Shown: piece by piece, positions 48,902-58,531 of the stretch
Position numbering within the stretch: the stretch's first letter is position 1
Layout of the letters: each line of letters opens with the position of its first letter
Origin: Suilimivivens aceti
GTDB lineage: Bacteria > Bacillota > Clostridia > Lachnospirales > Lachnospiraceae
Length of the DNA stretch: 64,000 bases
Assembly (NCBI RefSeq): GCF_025567405.1
Contig: NZ_JAOQKJ010000003.1
Coordinates: 186,001 to 250,000, forward strand
Direction of reading: 5' to 3'
Program-made: the position numbers and the translations under genes
The notes under the pieces: generated by a model
What the model saw: only the letters and a program-made list of their open reading frames with translations
Databases searched by the model: none
Told to the model about the DNA's origin: nothing

Positions 48902-48999
48902 TCCTGTCCGATACCATAAGCCGCAGACCGGCTCTGGCTTTACCTCCTGCATTTTCCGTTACTCTTATCCCACATCATAGCACATTATTTTTTAATATG

Positions 49000-49989
49000 C
49001 TATTCCTTTCCGTGAGTTTTCTCCAGTTTCTCAAAATAATCTTCCAGCTTCTGATTAAAATAATTCTCTGTAAATTCCATATCAAGGATCCTGAAAATAC
49101 TGGTTCTTTTCATTCTGCCGGCTGCCTTCAGAAGATGACCGCCACCGCTCCCGTCCTCTCCGGCCAAAAGCGCTGCCAGCTCATCTGCATGAACCTCTTC
49201 AATACAGCTCCTGAGGGAAAAGATGATATCCTCCTCCAGCACCGCAAATACCACACAGATGTGGATCTCTTCCACCTGTATCATGAAATCACTGATCATT
49301 CCAAGAATATTCGGATCACAGGGTGCTGACCTTACGATCGCATAATGAAAATCTTCATTATATATGTGATGAAGCAGTGCCCTTCCGGCGATCTCCAGCT
49401 CCCGGAGGGACAGATTGGAATTTTTAAAAAGAGTGATCAGTCCCTTATCATAGGAAAGTGCATCCCGCATTTCTGTATCTTCCGATGCTGCAATGTCGGA
49501 AAACATGTTGGTGTCGCAAAGTAGTCCATAATAAAGAGCTGTCTTCAGCTTATCCCTGCCTTCAAAGGAATACCCCTCTGCCTTCATCATCTGCCACACC
49601 AGTGTAGAACAGCTTCCAAGACCGGACTGGATCTCTGTCAGTGGGATTCCTGTGATCTCTACCTGATGATGATCGATCACCGCCACATTTTCCGCTGACA
49701 GGTGTGTCACATTTCCTGCGCCGTACTGACAGTCAGTTGTGATCAGCAATCCCTTTACCGGTACATCCTGATCCTTCAGGTATACGACAGGTATATCAAG
49801 CTTATCGATCATCAGGAGCAGATTGGGCTTCTGGATCTGATTTACCCCACTATAAACCAGCCTGACATCCTTTCCCTTGTCTTTAAAATAACAATACAAG
49901 CCAAATCCTGATGCCAAAGCGTCAGCATCAGGATTGTCATGACATTGTATCGTAATTGGATCGAACTGTTCCAGCTGTTTCAGATTCAT
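49000..49989 (-). CDS. DHH family phosphoesterase (NrnA/oligoribonuclease-like)
   Basis: A 329-residue DHH-DHHA1 enzyme. The motifs are CHDNPDADALASG (motif I), LITTDCQYGAG, VAVIDHHQ (the DHH motif III) and a DHHA1 substrate-binding end GGGHLLKAAGRM-like (EDGSGGGHLLKAAGR). Members degrade nanoRNA, pGpG, pAp or c-di-AMP intermediates. The ATGA overlap with the GGDEF-EAL gene strongly suggests that it finishes c-di-GMP degradation by turning pGpG into GMP. No membrane segments or CBS domains are present. Confidence 0.9.
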   Translation of the reverse strand: MNLKQLEQFDPITIQCHDNPDADALASGFGLYCYFKDKGKDVRLVYSGVNQIQKPNLLLMIDKLDIPVVYLKDQDVPVKGLLITTDCQYGAGNVTHLSAENVAVIDHHQVEITGIPLTEIQSGLGSCSTLVWQMMKAEGYSFEGRDKLKTALYYGLLCDTNMFSDIAASEDTEMRDALSYDKGLITLFKNSNLSLRELEIAGRALLHHIYNEDFHYAIVRSAPCDPNILGMISDFMIQVEEIHICVVFAVLEEDIIFSLRSCIEEVHADELAALLAGEDGSGGGHLLKAAGRMKRTSIFRILDMEFTENYFNQKLEDYFEKLEKTHGKE

Positions 49990-52700
49990 TTTTTCTTTGT
50001 TCCCTTCTGATTTTTCGGAAGGTCAGGTGCATATTTCTTTTCGAAATCCTCTCTTTTTAAGGGCTTATCAAAATAGTACCCCTGGATCAGTCCTACATTC
50101 ATTTTGGATACGATATAGAACTGGCCTTCTGTTTCCACTCCCTCGACACAGAGGTTTACACCGATCACCTGTGCCAGTTCAGCGATCATACGGACAAAGG
50201 ACTTTGCATATACGTCCATTTCCAGATTTCTGATAAAGCTCTGATCCACTTTGATCACATCAAGCGGAAGCTCTCTGATATGGTTCAGGGAAGAATAACC
50301 TGTACCAAAATCATCCAATGCGATCCTTACCCCAAGCTCCTTGATCCTTCCAAGAATTCCCTTCATTCTGTCAATATCATTGATGGCAAGGCTCTCTGTT
50401 ACCTCCAGCGTCAGATTACAGGGACTTATCCCACTGTCATGAATAGCACTTTCTACAATTTCAACAATATCACTCTGCAAAAGCTGGATGACAGACAGAT
50501 TGACATTCACCTTATAATCCGGGTAACCGTTCTGATTCCAGTAGCTGCAGATCTTGCAGGCTTCCCTGAGGATATGGTTCCCGATCGGATTGATCAGTCC
50601 CAGATACTCTGCAAGCGGAATAAACTCTGCCGGTGAAATAAAGCCAAGCTCCGTACTGTTCCACCGGATCAGTGCCTCTGCACCTGTACACTTCGGCTTC
50701 TCACCCCTGATATCCATGATCGGCTGGAAAAAGATCTCAAACTCCTGATTGCCCTTGGCTGTCGCCTCACGCATATTCTTTTCCATATCCAGTCTTCTTC
50801 CTGACAGACTGCCAATCTCCAATGTGTAATTGGAAACTCTGTTCTTACCTGCCTTCTTGGACTCATACATGGCGATATCTGCCTTTTTGATGAGTTCATG
50901 GACGACCTCTCCATTGTCAGGGAACTCTACTACACCCATACTCATAGTGCAGTAGTAATCCGAATCCTTTAAAAACCAGGGTTTCATAAAGATGTCTTTG
51001 ATTTCCTGGATGATCCTGTTAAGCTCCTGATAATGCTCAGGTGCCACAATAATGACAAATTCATCACCGCCCATACGGTAGCAGGTATTCTCAATTCCTT
51101 TGATCCTCTGAAAATTATGTGCGATCGCCTTTAGCAGTACATCACCATACTGATGTCCCAGTCCGTCATTGATATGCTTGAAATCATCCAGGTCAAGATA
51201 AAGGAGCGCACCCTTTTTCTTCTTTTTACCGGCTTCATCCACATATCTTGCCAGATCCCTTTCACAGCACATTCTGTTGGAAAGTCCTGTCAGAAAATCG
51301 GTATGAGCCTGCTGTTCCAATTTCTTCTGATATACCTTTTTCTCAGTCTCATCGTACAGGGCAACCAGCATTACATTTCTTCCATCTACCCAGCACATTT
51401 TTGTATAATAAACCTCAAACCACTTGCCGGGATCCTCAAGGAACAGTTCCCCGATTCCTTTCTCCGCCACAATCGTCTTTTCAAGCAGCTTGTTGATATT
51501 TCCGTTTTTCAGTTCTTCACCGAAAATGCCACGCATATTCCGGTTGGTGAACAGGCTATTCCCCGTTTCAAAATCCCTGACATAAACAGCGCCGCCCACA
51601 TTATCAAGAATAGTTTCCAGACAGGCATAGGAGCCTGCCAGTGAATTCTTCTGGATCCTTCTTGTAAGGATACTCTGCAGGATCTTCATGGCATCCGCCA
51701 GGAACTTGATCTCTTCCTTCTGCCAGATCCTGTCCTCCCTTTTCTCCGTGAAAACGCCATACATATCGACCTTTCCAAGGATCATAATGGGAATTACCAC
51801 AAGTGCATGGATCCCAAATGTTTCCAGCTCTTCTCTTTCTTCCTTCTTAAGTCCCGAACTGTCAGATAAAATAAAAGCCTTATCATCATCCTTGATAAAG
51901 AAGGGCTTTTTCTGAGCTGCATCTGCCTCCAGTCCCCAGACCTCCTTCTGGTTACACCAGTGGGACAGGATATCGATCTCATCCCTCTGCTTTGTCCTTC
52001 TGCACAGAGCTGCTGTGCTTAAATCCAGAAAGCTTCCTACTGTCCGCAGGATCCGGAGCATTAATTTCTCAATTGCATCATCATTTTCCAGAAGCTGGAT
52101 GATCTCTGCCAGTGCTTCTGTACGTTTCAGGTTGGCTTCCAGTGCCTTGGCCGAATACTGGCTTCTCCGGCTCTCTGCTTCTGCATTCAGCGTATGTGCT
52201 GCACTGCTGACCAGATCCCTCGAAAACTCGCTGACGGCATCGATCACGCGGTTAAATGCCCTCGCTGTGATCATGGATTCAAAGCCGAGCAGTCCTGGCC
52301 TGTCATTCTCTTCTTCCTCAAAGTCATCAGAAAGCACACCAAAGATCACCCAGTTAAGAACAGGTCTTCCAAACGCCCTGGCAGTGATCACTGCCATGCG
52401 CAGGTTGGAATACCCTGTCTCTTCAATTGCCTGATCCTCAAGTGTGCTTTCACATACTCTCGTAAGCATATTCTGCAGCTGTTCCTGATCAATGGCCTTC
52501 ATCAGCCTTGCTGCTTCATCAGGATTGCCGGAAAGGGCTGTGAGAGGAGTTCCATCGCAGTCTACAAAGCATGCAAATACATTTACTGACTGGCACAAAA
52601 GCTTCTGCCATTTCTCCAGATTTTTCTTCTCCTTGAAGTTCTGTATCATGTATTCACTATCTGTACTGTACTTTCTTTTGTCAAACTCAACTGTCGACAT
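49986..52700 (-). CDS. GGDEF-EAL c-di-GMP turnover protein with GAF/PAS sensor regions
   Basis: A 904-residue soluble protein. N-terminal ~150 residues resemble a small ligand sensor (CQSVNVFACFVDCDGTPLTAL), then a GAF-like region (~205-345), a PAS-like region (~355-455), GGDEF (~460-625) and EAL (~640-890). GGDEF is intact in YRMGGDEFVIIV, but no RxxD inhibitory site precedes it. The EAL part has all catalytic residues: EAL in GAEALIRW, Asn in NVNLSV, Glu in LEVTES, DDFGTGYSS, Lys in VIKVDQSF and EGVET. Both synthesis and hydrolysis of c-di-GMP are possible. It lies between guaB and a DHH phosphoesterase. Confidence 0.96.
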   Translation of the reverse strand: MSTVEFDKRKYSTDSEYMIQNFKEKKNLEKWQKLLCQSVNVFACFVDCDGTPLTALSGNPDEAARLMKAIDQEQLQNMLTRVCESTLEDQAIEETGYSNLRMAVITARAFGRPVLNWVIFGVLSDDFEEEENDRPGLLGFESMITARAFNRVIDAVSEFSRDLVSSAAHTLNAEAESRRSQYSAKALEANLKRTEALAEIIQLLENDDAIEKLMLRILRTVGSFLDLSTAALCRRTKQRDEIDILSHWCNQKEVWGLEADAAQKKPFFIKDDDKAFILSDSSGLKKEEREELETFGIHALVVIPIMILGKVDMYGVFTEKREDRIWQKEEIKFLADAMKILQSILTRRIQKNSLAGSYACLETILDNVGGAVYVRDFETGNSLFTNRNMRGIFGEELKNGNINKLLEKTIVAEKGIGELFLEDPGKWFEVYYTKMCWVDGRNVMLVALYDETEKKVYQKKLEQQAHTDFLTGLSNRMCCERDLARYVDEAGKKKKKGALLYLDLDDFKHINDGLGHQYGDVLLKAIAHNFQRIKGIENTCYRMGGDEFVIIVAPEHYQELNRIIQEIKDIFMKPWFLKDSDYYCTMSMGVVEFPDNGEVVHELIKKADIAMYESKKAGKNRVSNYTLEIGSLSGRRLDMEKNMREATAKGNQEFEIFFQPIMDIRGEKPKCTGAEALIRWNSTELGFISPAEFIPLAEYLGLINPIGNHILREACKICSYWNQNGYPDYKVNVNLSVIQLLQSDIVEIVESAIHDSGISPCNLTLEVTESLAINDIDRMKGILGRIKELGVRIALDDFGTGYSSLNHIRELPLDVIKVDQSFIRNLEMDVYAKSFVRMIAELAQVIGVNLCVEGVETEGQFYIVSKMNVGLIQGYYFDKPLKREDFEKKYAPDLPKNQKGTKKK

Positions 52701-52732
52701 GATGTTATCCTCTTTTCTGCCGCATTCTATTT

Positions 52733-54187
52733 TTATTCATCCACGCTGTAGTTAGGAGCTTCCTTGGTGATATGGATATCATGAGGATGGCTCTCCTTCA
52801 GGGAAGCTGCTGAAATCTTGACAAATCTTCCCTTCTCCTTTAGCTCTTCGATGGAAGCTGTTCCACAGTAGCCCATACCGGAACGGAGACCACCCATCAG
52901 CTGGAATACAGTATCTTCTACAGTTCCCTTGTAAGCCACACGGCCTTCTACACCTTCCGGAACCAGCTTCTTTGCATTCTCCTGGAAGTAACGGTCTTTG
53001 CTGCCGTTCTCCATGGCTGCAATAGATCCCATACCACGATATACCTTGTATTTACGTCCCTGATACAGTTCAAAGGTTCCGGGGCTCTCATCACAGCCTG
53101 CAAAGATGCTTCCCATCATGCAGACATTTCCGCCTGCTGCGATCGCCTTGGTCATATCGCCTGAGTACTTGATACCGCCATCCGCAATGATCGGGATGCC
53201 ATATTCCTTGGCAACTGCATAGGAATCCATGATTGCGGAGATCTGGGGTACACCGATACCTGCTACAATACGTGTCGTACAGATGGAACCGGGACCGATT
53301 CCTACCTTGACTGCATCAGCACCTGCCTCGATCAGTGCCCTTGTTCCTTCACCGGTTGCCACATTTCCTGCAATGATCTGCAGCTCCGGGAATTTCTCCT
53401 TGATCATCCTGACGCAGTTCAGTACATTCTGGGAATGTCCGTGTGCACTGTCAAGAACGATCACATCTACCTTGGCATCTACAAGAGCTGCTACTCTGTC
53501 AAGTACATTGGCTGTAATACCAACACCGGCACCACACAGCAGTCTTCCCTGTGCATCCTTGGCTGAAAGAGGATACTTGATCGTCTTCTCGATATCCTTA
53601 ATGGTGATCAGACCTACCAGATTATAATTGTCATCCACGATAGGAAGCTTTTCCTTTCTTGCCTTGGCAAGGATCTTCTTTGCTTCCTCCAGTGTGATCC
53701 CTGCCTTGGCAGTGATCAGTCCTTCACTTGTCATGGATTCCTTGATCTTCTTTGTAAAATCTGTTTCGAACTTCAGATCTCTGTTGGTAATGATACCAAC
53801 GAGCTTTCTTCCCTCTGTGATCGGGACACCGGAAATACGGAACTTGGCCATCAGTGCATCGGCATCAGCCAGTGTATGATCCGGAGTCAAAGAAAACGGA
53901 TCGGTAATAACACCGTTCTCAGAACGCTTTACCTTGTCTACCTCTTCTGCCTGTGCTTCGATCGACATATTCTTATGAATAATACCGATACCACCCTGTC
54001 TGGCCATGGCAATCGCCATTCTGTGTTCTGTTACTGTGTCCATTCCGGCACTCATCATCGGAATGTTCAGCTTGATTTTTTTTGTCAGCCAGGTTGTAAG
54101 ATCTACCTGATTCGGGATTACATTGGAATAGGAAGGTACAAGCAGTACATCATCAAATGTAATTCCTTCGCCAATTATCTGACCCAT
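52733..54187 (-). CDS. guaB: Inosine-5'-monophosphate dehydrogenase
   Basis: A 484-residue enzyme catalysing the first step from IMP to GMP. The TIM barrel is interrupted by a pair of CBS domains (~95-215: MTSEGLITAKAGITLEEAKKIL, KLPIVDDNYNLVGLITIKD). The catalytic Cys loop is GIGPGSICTTRIV, the phosphate site IADGGIKYSGD, and the flap RVAYKGTVEDTVFQLMGGLRSGMGYCG. GGAGGAGA precedes the ATG. It is followed 32 nt later by the GGDEF-EAL gene, which suggests a guanine-nucleotide module. Confidence 0.98.
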   Translation of the reverse strand: MGQIIGEGITFDDVLLVPSYSNVIPNQVDLTTWLTKKIKLNIPMMSAGMDTVTEHRMAIAMARQGGIGIIHKNMSIEAQAEEVDKVKRSENGVITDPFSLTPDHTLADADALMAKFRISGVPITEGRKLVGIITNRDLKFETDFTKKIKESMTSEGLITAKAGITLEEAKKILAKARKEKLPIVDDNYNLVGLITIKDIEKTIKYPLSAKDAQGRLLCGAGVGITANVLDRVAALVDAKVDVIVLDSAHGHSQNVLNCVRMIKEKFPELQIIAGNVATGEGTRALIEAGADAVKVGIGPGSICTTRIVAGIGVPQISAIMDSYAVAKEYGIPIIADGGIKYSGDMTKAIAAGGNVCMMGSIFAGCDESPGTFELYQGRKYKVYRGMGSIAAMENGSKDRYFQENAKKLVPEGVEGRVAYKGTVEDTVFQLMGGLRSGMGYCGTASIEELKEKGRFVKISAASLKESHPHDIHITKEAPNYSVDE

Positions 54188-54226
54188 TTTCTCTCCTCCT
54201 GTTATATTCTTTTTTTAAAAGATCAT

Positions 54227-54724
54227 TTAATCTTTAAAAACCTTTCTGGGAGCGACGAACTGCATCGCCTTGACCATTTCCTCACTGGGCTCGAAAATGA
54301 CCTTCTGATTGCCCTCATAATAAAATACAAAGCGCTTATCCGGCTGTTTCTCTTCTCCGGAGCTGTAATCAACATTCTTACTGGTCTGTCTGTTTTTGAA
54401 ATTGTCCAGGTGCCAGGACTTGACAGGTGCAACGATTTCCATTTTGTCGAGAGAATAAACCGCAGCTCTCTTTCTCTTGCTCTTGGCCATGACCTTGTCC
54501 ACCGTCAGCTCTCTGTCAAGATAGAGATACTCATACTCGAGATCGGTATTCATATAAACAAAATAAGCTGCAACACCAAACAGGATCGCCGGGATCAGTG
54601 CTATGATAAATACCATGCCAACCAAGACAAATCCGACTGTAAGCATGATCAGAAGTATCTTTAAAAAGGACATATATCCCGGTGTTTTTCTTTTTACCAG
54701 ACATTCCACATAGGTTTCGTTCAT
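54227..54724 (-). CDS. DUF6106-like membrane protein
   Basis: A 165-residue protein with two adjacent N-terminal membrane helices (residues ~20-62) and a C-terminal cytoplasmic beta-rich domain starting EYEYLYLDRELTVDKVMAKSKRKR and ending EEMVKAMQFVAPRKVFKD. Conserved in Lachnospiraceae as a hypothetical protein; family number from memory. No function is assigned. It lies 39 nt upstream of guaB on the same strand and divergent from the next gene. Confidence 0.7.
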   Translation of the reverse strand: MNETYVECLVKRKTPGYMSFLKILLIMLTVGFVLVGMVFIIALIPAILFGVAAYFVYMNTDLEYEYLYLDRELTVDKVMAKSKRKRAAVYSLDKMEIVAPVKSWHLDNFKNRQTSKNVDYSSGEEKQPDKRFVFYYEGNQKVIFEPSEEMVKAMQFVAPRKVFKD

Positions 54725-54873
54725 TTTATCTGCCTTTCTTTTCTCTATATAGTTTCAAAGCCTTACCCGATAATGATAGTATATTTTCAGTCAACATGCA
54801 AGTGCTGCTGCCCATCTGAAAGTTTAGTGTCTGAAAATTTAGGAAAATTTCACAGATTGCATATTTTGTTTCG

Positions 54874-54902
54874 TTGACAGTCAATTTTTGAAAAGCTATG
54901 AT
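54874..54902 (+). promoter_or_regulatory. Strong sigma-A promoter
   Basis: TTGACA (54874-54879), a 17-bp spacer and TATGAT (54897-54902) give a near-consensus vegetative promoter about 60 bp before the plus-strand gene at 54965. The remaining 54725-54870 holds no gene. Confidence 0.85.
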
Positions 54903-54964
54903 ATGAGTTAGAGGCTATTTTAATATACCTCTTTTAAAATTGCAAGAAAAACAGAGGAATTTAT

Positions 54965-55816
54965 ATGTTTGGTGAAAAGAAACAGAAGAAAAAGTACACA
55001 GGTGTACGGGATGAGATCCGGGAGCAGCAGAAAAAAACAAAGGATATGACTCCGAAGGAACGGCTTGCCTATTTCTGGTTTTATTATAATGTACCTTTCA
55101 TTGCCGGGATCGCAGCCGTTATTTTCCTGTCCATCATGATCCATGATATGATCACAGCAAAGGACTATAATTTTTATGCACTGATGCTGAATTCCCAGCA
55201 TCTGAACGATACGGCCATCAGTGAATCCTTCAGTGAATATGCTGACCTTGATAATGAAAAATATGAATGCTACATTGATACGATGACGACTCTTTCCTTA
55301 AAGGACTACACACAGTACGACATGGCAACCTATCAGAAGATCATTGCGCAGGCAGCCACCAATGATTTCGATGCCCTTGTCCTTGATTCAGCCGTCTTTT
55401 ACAAGCTTTCCATCAGCGGCTTTATGGTGGATCTCCGGACTGTCCTAAGTGAAGAAGAGCTGGCTGCCTATGAAGGAAATATCTATTATATAGACCAGGC
55501 TGCCATAGACAGGGCTGATGAGGCTGACTCGGATGATCCGGAAGCCACAGCGTTTTACAGCAAAATGGAAAATGCCACCAATGCTGTGATCAAAGCAGAT
55601 GCCGAGGAACATAAGCATCCAGAGAACATGGAGGAGCCTGTTCCTGTCGGTATTTATATAGAAGACAGTCCCTTTATAGAGAAGACAGATTCCTATCACG
55701 GTCTGATCCCAGTCTTTGGAATTGCTTCTACCAGTCAGCGGATGGATAAGGCTGCCACATATCTTTCCTATTTATATGATGACAGCATTCCCTTTGAAGC
55801 GATGGTTCTGCAGTGA
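54965..55816 (+). CDS. Membrane-anchored hypothetical protein with extracytoplasmic domain
   Basis: A 283-residue protein. A basic cytoplasmic N terminus (FGEKKQKKKYTGVRDEIREQQKKTKD) is followed by one helix (VPFIAGIAAVIFLSIMIHDM, residues ~40-60) and a ~220-residue outer domain. The outer part has the layout of a substrate-binding lobe (DFDALVLDSAVFYKLSISGFMVDLRTVL, SPFIEKTDSYHGLIPVFGIASTSQRMDKAATYLSYLYD), like the C-terminal part of ABC binding proteins, but it lacks most of that fold. Function unknown. It has a near-consensus promoter and its own terminator, so it is a single-gene unit. Confidence 0.75.
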   Translation: MFGEKKQKKKYTGVRDEIREQQKKTKDMTPKERLAYFWFYYNVPFIAGIAAVIFLSIMIHDMITAKDYNFYALMLNSQHLNDTAISESFSEYADLDNEKYECYIDTMTTLSLKDYTQYDMATYQKIIAQAATNDFDALVLDSAVFYKLSISGFMVDLRTVLSEEELAAYEGNIYYIDQAAIDRADEADSDDPEATAFYSKMENATNAVIKADAEEHKHPENMEEPVPVGIYIEDSPFIEKTDSYHGLIPVFGIASTSQRMDKAATYLSYLYDDSIPFEAMVLQ

Positions 55817-55822
55817 CTTAAA

Positions 55823-55860
55823 AACCTCCTGCGAGATATTCCTGCAGGAGGTTCTTTTTA
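55823..55860 (+). terminator. Terminator of the 54965 gene
   Basis: aacctcctgc (55823-55832) pairs with gcaggaggtt (55844-55853) around an 11-nt loop, followed by CTTTTTA on the plus strand. It starts 6 nt after the stop codon. Confidence 0.92.
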
Positions 55861-55896
55861 TCTTTGTCAGCTTTTATTCTTTTATTCAGGAGCTGC

Positions 55897-57216
55897 TCAG
55901 ATCCTTGCTACTACGAAAATATCGTAGATCGCCTTGATGGCTGTCTCGAAGTCATCATTGGCAACACCGATGATGATATTCAGCTCACTGGAGCCCTGGT
56001 CGATCATCTTGACATTGACATTGGCATGTGCCAGTGCGGAGAAGATCCTTCCGGCAGTTCCTCTTGTGGACTTCATGCCGCGTCCTACGACGGCGATCAG
56101 TGCCAGGTCGGCCTCGATATCAATGGAATCAGGGTCTGCCAGTCTGTGGATGGCAGAAACCACCTTCTGTTCCTTATCCATGAACTCATCCTGATGAACA
56201 AATACGGTCAGGGTATCGATGCCGGACGGGATATGCTCAAAGGAAATACCATTGTCCTCAAAGGCCTGCAATACTTTGCGTCCAAAGCCTATCTCAGAAT
56301 TCATCATGGCCTTTTCAATATTAACAGAACAGAACCCCTTCTTTCCAGCTACACCGGTAATGGTGTACCTGCACTTCTGGCAGGTGCTTTCCACGATCCA
56401 GGTTCCTGTATCCTCCGGACTGTTGGTATTGCGGATGTTGATCGGGATCCCCTCTCTTCTTACCGGAAAGATTGCATCCTCATGGAGAACGCTGGCTCCC
56501 ATGTAGGAAAGCTCCCTCAGTTCTCTGTAGGTGATAGTTTCAATAGCTTCCGGCTGGTCGATGATCCTGGGATCTGCGATCAGGAAGCCGGATACATCTG
56601 TCCAGTTTTCATATACATCTGCCTTGACAGCCCTTGCCACGATAGAACCTGTCACATCCGAACCGCCTCTTGAAAAGGTCTTTACCCTGCCGTCTGCGTA
56701 GGCACCGTAAAAGCCGGGCACAACAGCCTTTTCCACATCCTGCAGTCTTGCGCTTAATATCTCATTGGTTACTTCAGCATCAAATTCACCATTGTCTTTA
56801 AAACGGATTACTTCAGCGGAATCAATAAATTCATAGCCAAGGTATGCTGCTATGATAATACCGTTCAAATATTCTCCACGGGAAGCCGCATAATTCTCGC
56901 CGGTCTTTTCTTTAAAGTTCTTCTCGATCAGCTTAAACTCATCTGCCAGAGACAGGGAAAGAGAAAGTCCATCGATGATCTCCTGGTATCTTTCTGCAAT
57001 GGCTTTCAGCTCTTTCTTGAAATCTGCGCCCTCTTCTGCCAGATGATAGCAGCTATAAAGCATATCCGTTACCTTGGTATCCCCTGAAAAACGCTTTCCC
57101 GGGGCTGAAGGAACCACATATCTGCGTTCCGGATCCGCATGGATGATATCTGCTACCTTCTGAAACTGTTCTGCGCTCGCCAGAGAGCTTCCTCCAAACT
57201 TAACTACCTTTTTCAT
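55897..57216 (-). CDS. Aspartate kinase
   Basis: A 439-residue enzyme that phosphorylates aspartate, the entry to lysine, threonine and methionine synthesis. The kinase domain begins VVKFGGSSLAS and includes FSRGGSDVTGSIVARAVKADVYENWTDVSGF. Two ACT domains follow (~300-439), containing EHIPSGIDTLTVFV and VVGRGMKSTRGTAGRIFSALAHANVNVKMIDQG, so feedback control by lysine or threonine is likely. It follows homoserine dehydrogenase on the same strand after 59 nt. No lysine riboswitch is visible before it. Confidence 0.96.
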   Translation of the reverse strand: MKKVVKFGGSSLASAEQFQKVADIIHADPERRYVVPSAPGKRFSGDTKVTDMLYSCYHLAEEGADFKKELKAIAERYQEIIDGLSLSLSLADEFKLIEKNFKEKTGENYAASRGEYLNGIIIAAYLGYEFIDSAEVIRFKDNGEFDAEVTNEILSARLQDVEKAVVPGFYGAYADGRVKTFSRGGSDVTGSIVARAVKADVYENWTDVSGFLIADPRIIDQPEAIETITYRELRELSYMGASVLHEDAIFPVRREGIPINIRNTNSPEDTGTWIVESTCQKCRYTITGVAGKKGFCSVNIEKAMMNSEIGFGRKVLQAFEDNGISFEHIPSGIDTLTVFVHQDEFMDKEQKVVSAIHRLADPDSIDIEADLALIAVVGRGMKSTRGTAGRIFSALAHANVNVKMIDQGSSELNIIIGVANDDFETAIKAIYDIFVVARI

Positions 57217-57275
57217 TTTCCATTCTCCTCATTTTCGAAATCTTCGATCCCGTACCTGTTTTCACAGGATATATC

Positions 57276-58478
57276 TTATGCTTCCATCCTGATACGGCTG
57301 ATGATGCCTACTGCATCTGCTTTTTCATTAAATTCCTTTTCACTCATCACATCGGTCACGAATGCAAACTCACCCTCCACATCTGCTTCAATGACTCTGA
57401 CGGATTTGAAGGTATCAATGGCTTCTTTTTCTTTTGCCACATCCACTCTGACGAAAAATGCCCTTCTTGCCTCACTGACATCAGAAACCTTCACATCCTC
57501 ATCATCCCAGAAGCACATGATCACCTTACCAATATGTCTTGCACAGTCAACAACGTCAGATACGACAGCACTTGCAGTGGGAAGCTTTCCTGCTCCCTTA
57601 CCATAGTACATGGAATCGCCCAGCATATTACCGTGTACGCAGACTGCGTTAAATACATCATTTACCATATAAAGCGGATTGTCACGACTGATCATGAACG
57701 GTGCTACCATGGCAAAAAGCTTTCCGTCTACTTCCTTGCTCTGTGCCAGAAGCTTGATGGTTCTGCCCATAGCCCTTGCATAAACGAAGTCTGTTGCTGT
57801 GATCTTCGTGATACCCTCTGTATAGATCTCTTCATATTTTACATTTTTGCAGCACATCAGAGATGAGAGGATGGCGATCTTACGACAGGCATCATAACCT
57901 TCCACATCAGCCTCCGGATTTCTCTCTGCATAGCCCTTTTCCTGAGCTTCCTTCAAAACAGCCTCAAAATCTGCACCCTCTCTGTCCATCTTGGTCAGGA
58001 TGTAGTTGGTAGTTCCGTTCAGGATACCGGTGATAGCATCGATCTTCTCTGCTGTCAGGGAGTAGTTCAGGGGACGGATAATCGGGATACCGCCGCCTAC
58101 ACTGGCCTCAAAGAGGTAGTTGCATTTGTTCTCATGTGCCACCCGGATCAGCTCAGGTCCATGGGCAGCAACCAGCTCCTTATTGGAGGTACAGACGCTC
58201 TTGCCAAGGCTCAGGGCCTTCTTTGTAAAGTCATAGGCAGGCTTTAAGCCTCCCATGGTCTCACAGATGATCTTTACTTCCGGATCATCCAGGATCATAT
58301 TAACATCGTGCACCACCTTATCCTCATAAGGATCCCCCGGAAAATCCCTCAGATCCAGAATGTATTTTACATTCAGTTCCTCACCGGACTTCTTGTTGAT
58401 CTCTGCCTTGTTCTTTTCAATGACCTCTACTACACCGCTTCCTACGGTACCGTATCCTAACACTGCTACCTGTATCAT
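57276..58478 (-). CDS. hom: Homoserine dehydrogenase
   Basis: A 400-residue NAD(P)-dependent enzyme that makes homoserine from aspartate semialdehyde. The Rossmann motif is VLGYGTVGSGVVEV; the catalytic block is SVGGGIPIIRPLNYSLTAEKIDAITGILNGTTNYILTKM with the active Lys and Asp region EADVEGYDACRK. A C-terminal ACT domain (~320-400) provides threonine sensing. It is the middle gene of an ACT-protein, hom, aspartate kinase run on the minus strand. Confidence 0.97.
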   Translation of the reverse strand: MIQVAVLGYGTVGSGVVEVIEKNKAEINKKSGEELNVKYILDLRDFPGDPYEDKVVHDVNMILDDPEVKIICETMGGLKPAYDFTKKALSLGKSVCTSNKELVAAHGPELIRVAHENKCNYLFEASVGGGIPIIRPLNYSLTAEKIDAITGILNGTTNYILTKMDREGADFEAVLKEAQEKGYAERNPEADVEGYDACRKIAILSSLMCCKNVKYEEIYTEGITKITATDFVYARAMGRTIKLLAQSKEVDGKLFAMVAPFMISRDNPLYMVNDVFNAVCVHGNMLGDSMYYGKGAGKLPTASAVVSDVVDCARHIGKVIMCFWDDEDVKVSDVSEARRAFFVRVDVAKEKEAIDTFKSVRVIEADVEGEFAFVTDVMSEKEFNEKADAVGIISRIRMEA

Positions 58479-58531
58479 ATTCGTTTCCTTTCTTTGTGAG
58501 ACTCATGCAGGATTTCCTGCAGCAGCCTAAA

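Noticed and set aside
57217..57275. Lysine riboswitch before aspartate kinase
   Set aside because: The gap of 59 nt is far too short for the lysine aptamer and shows no matching elements.
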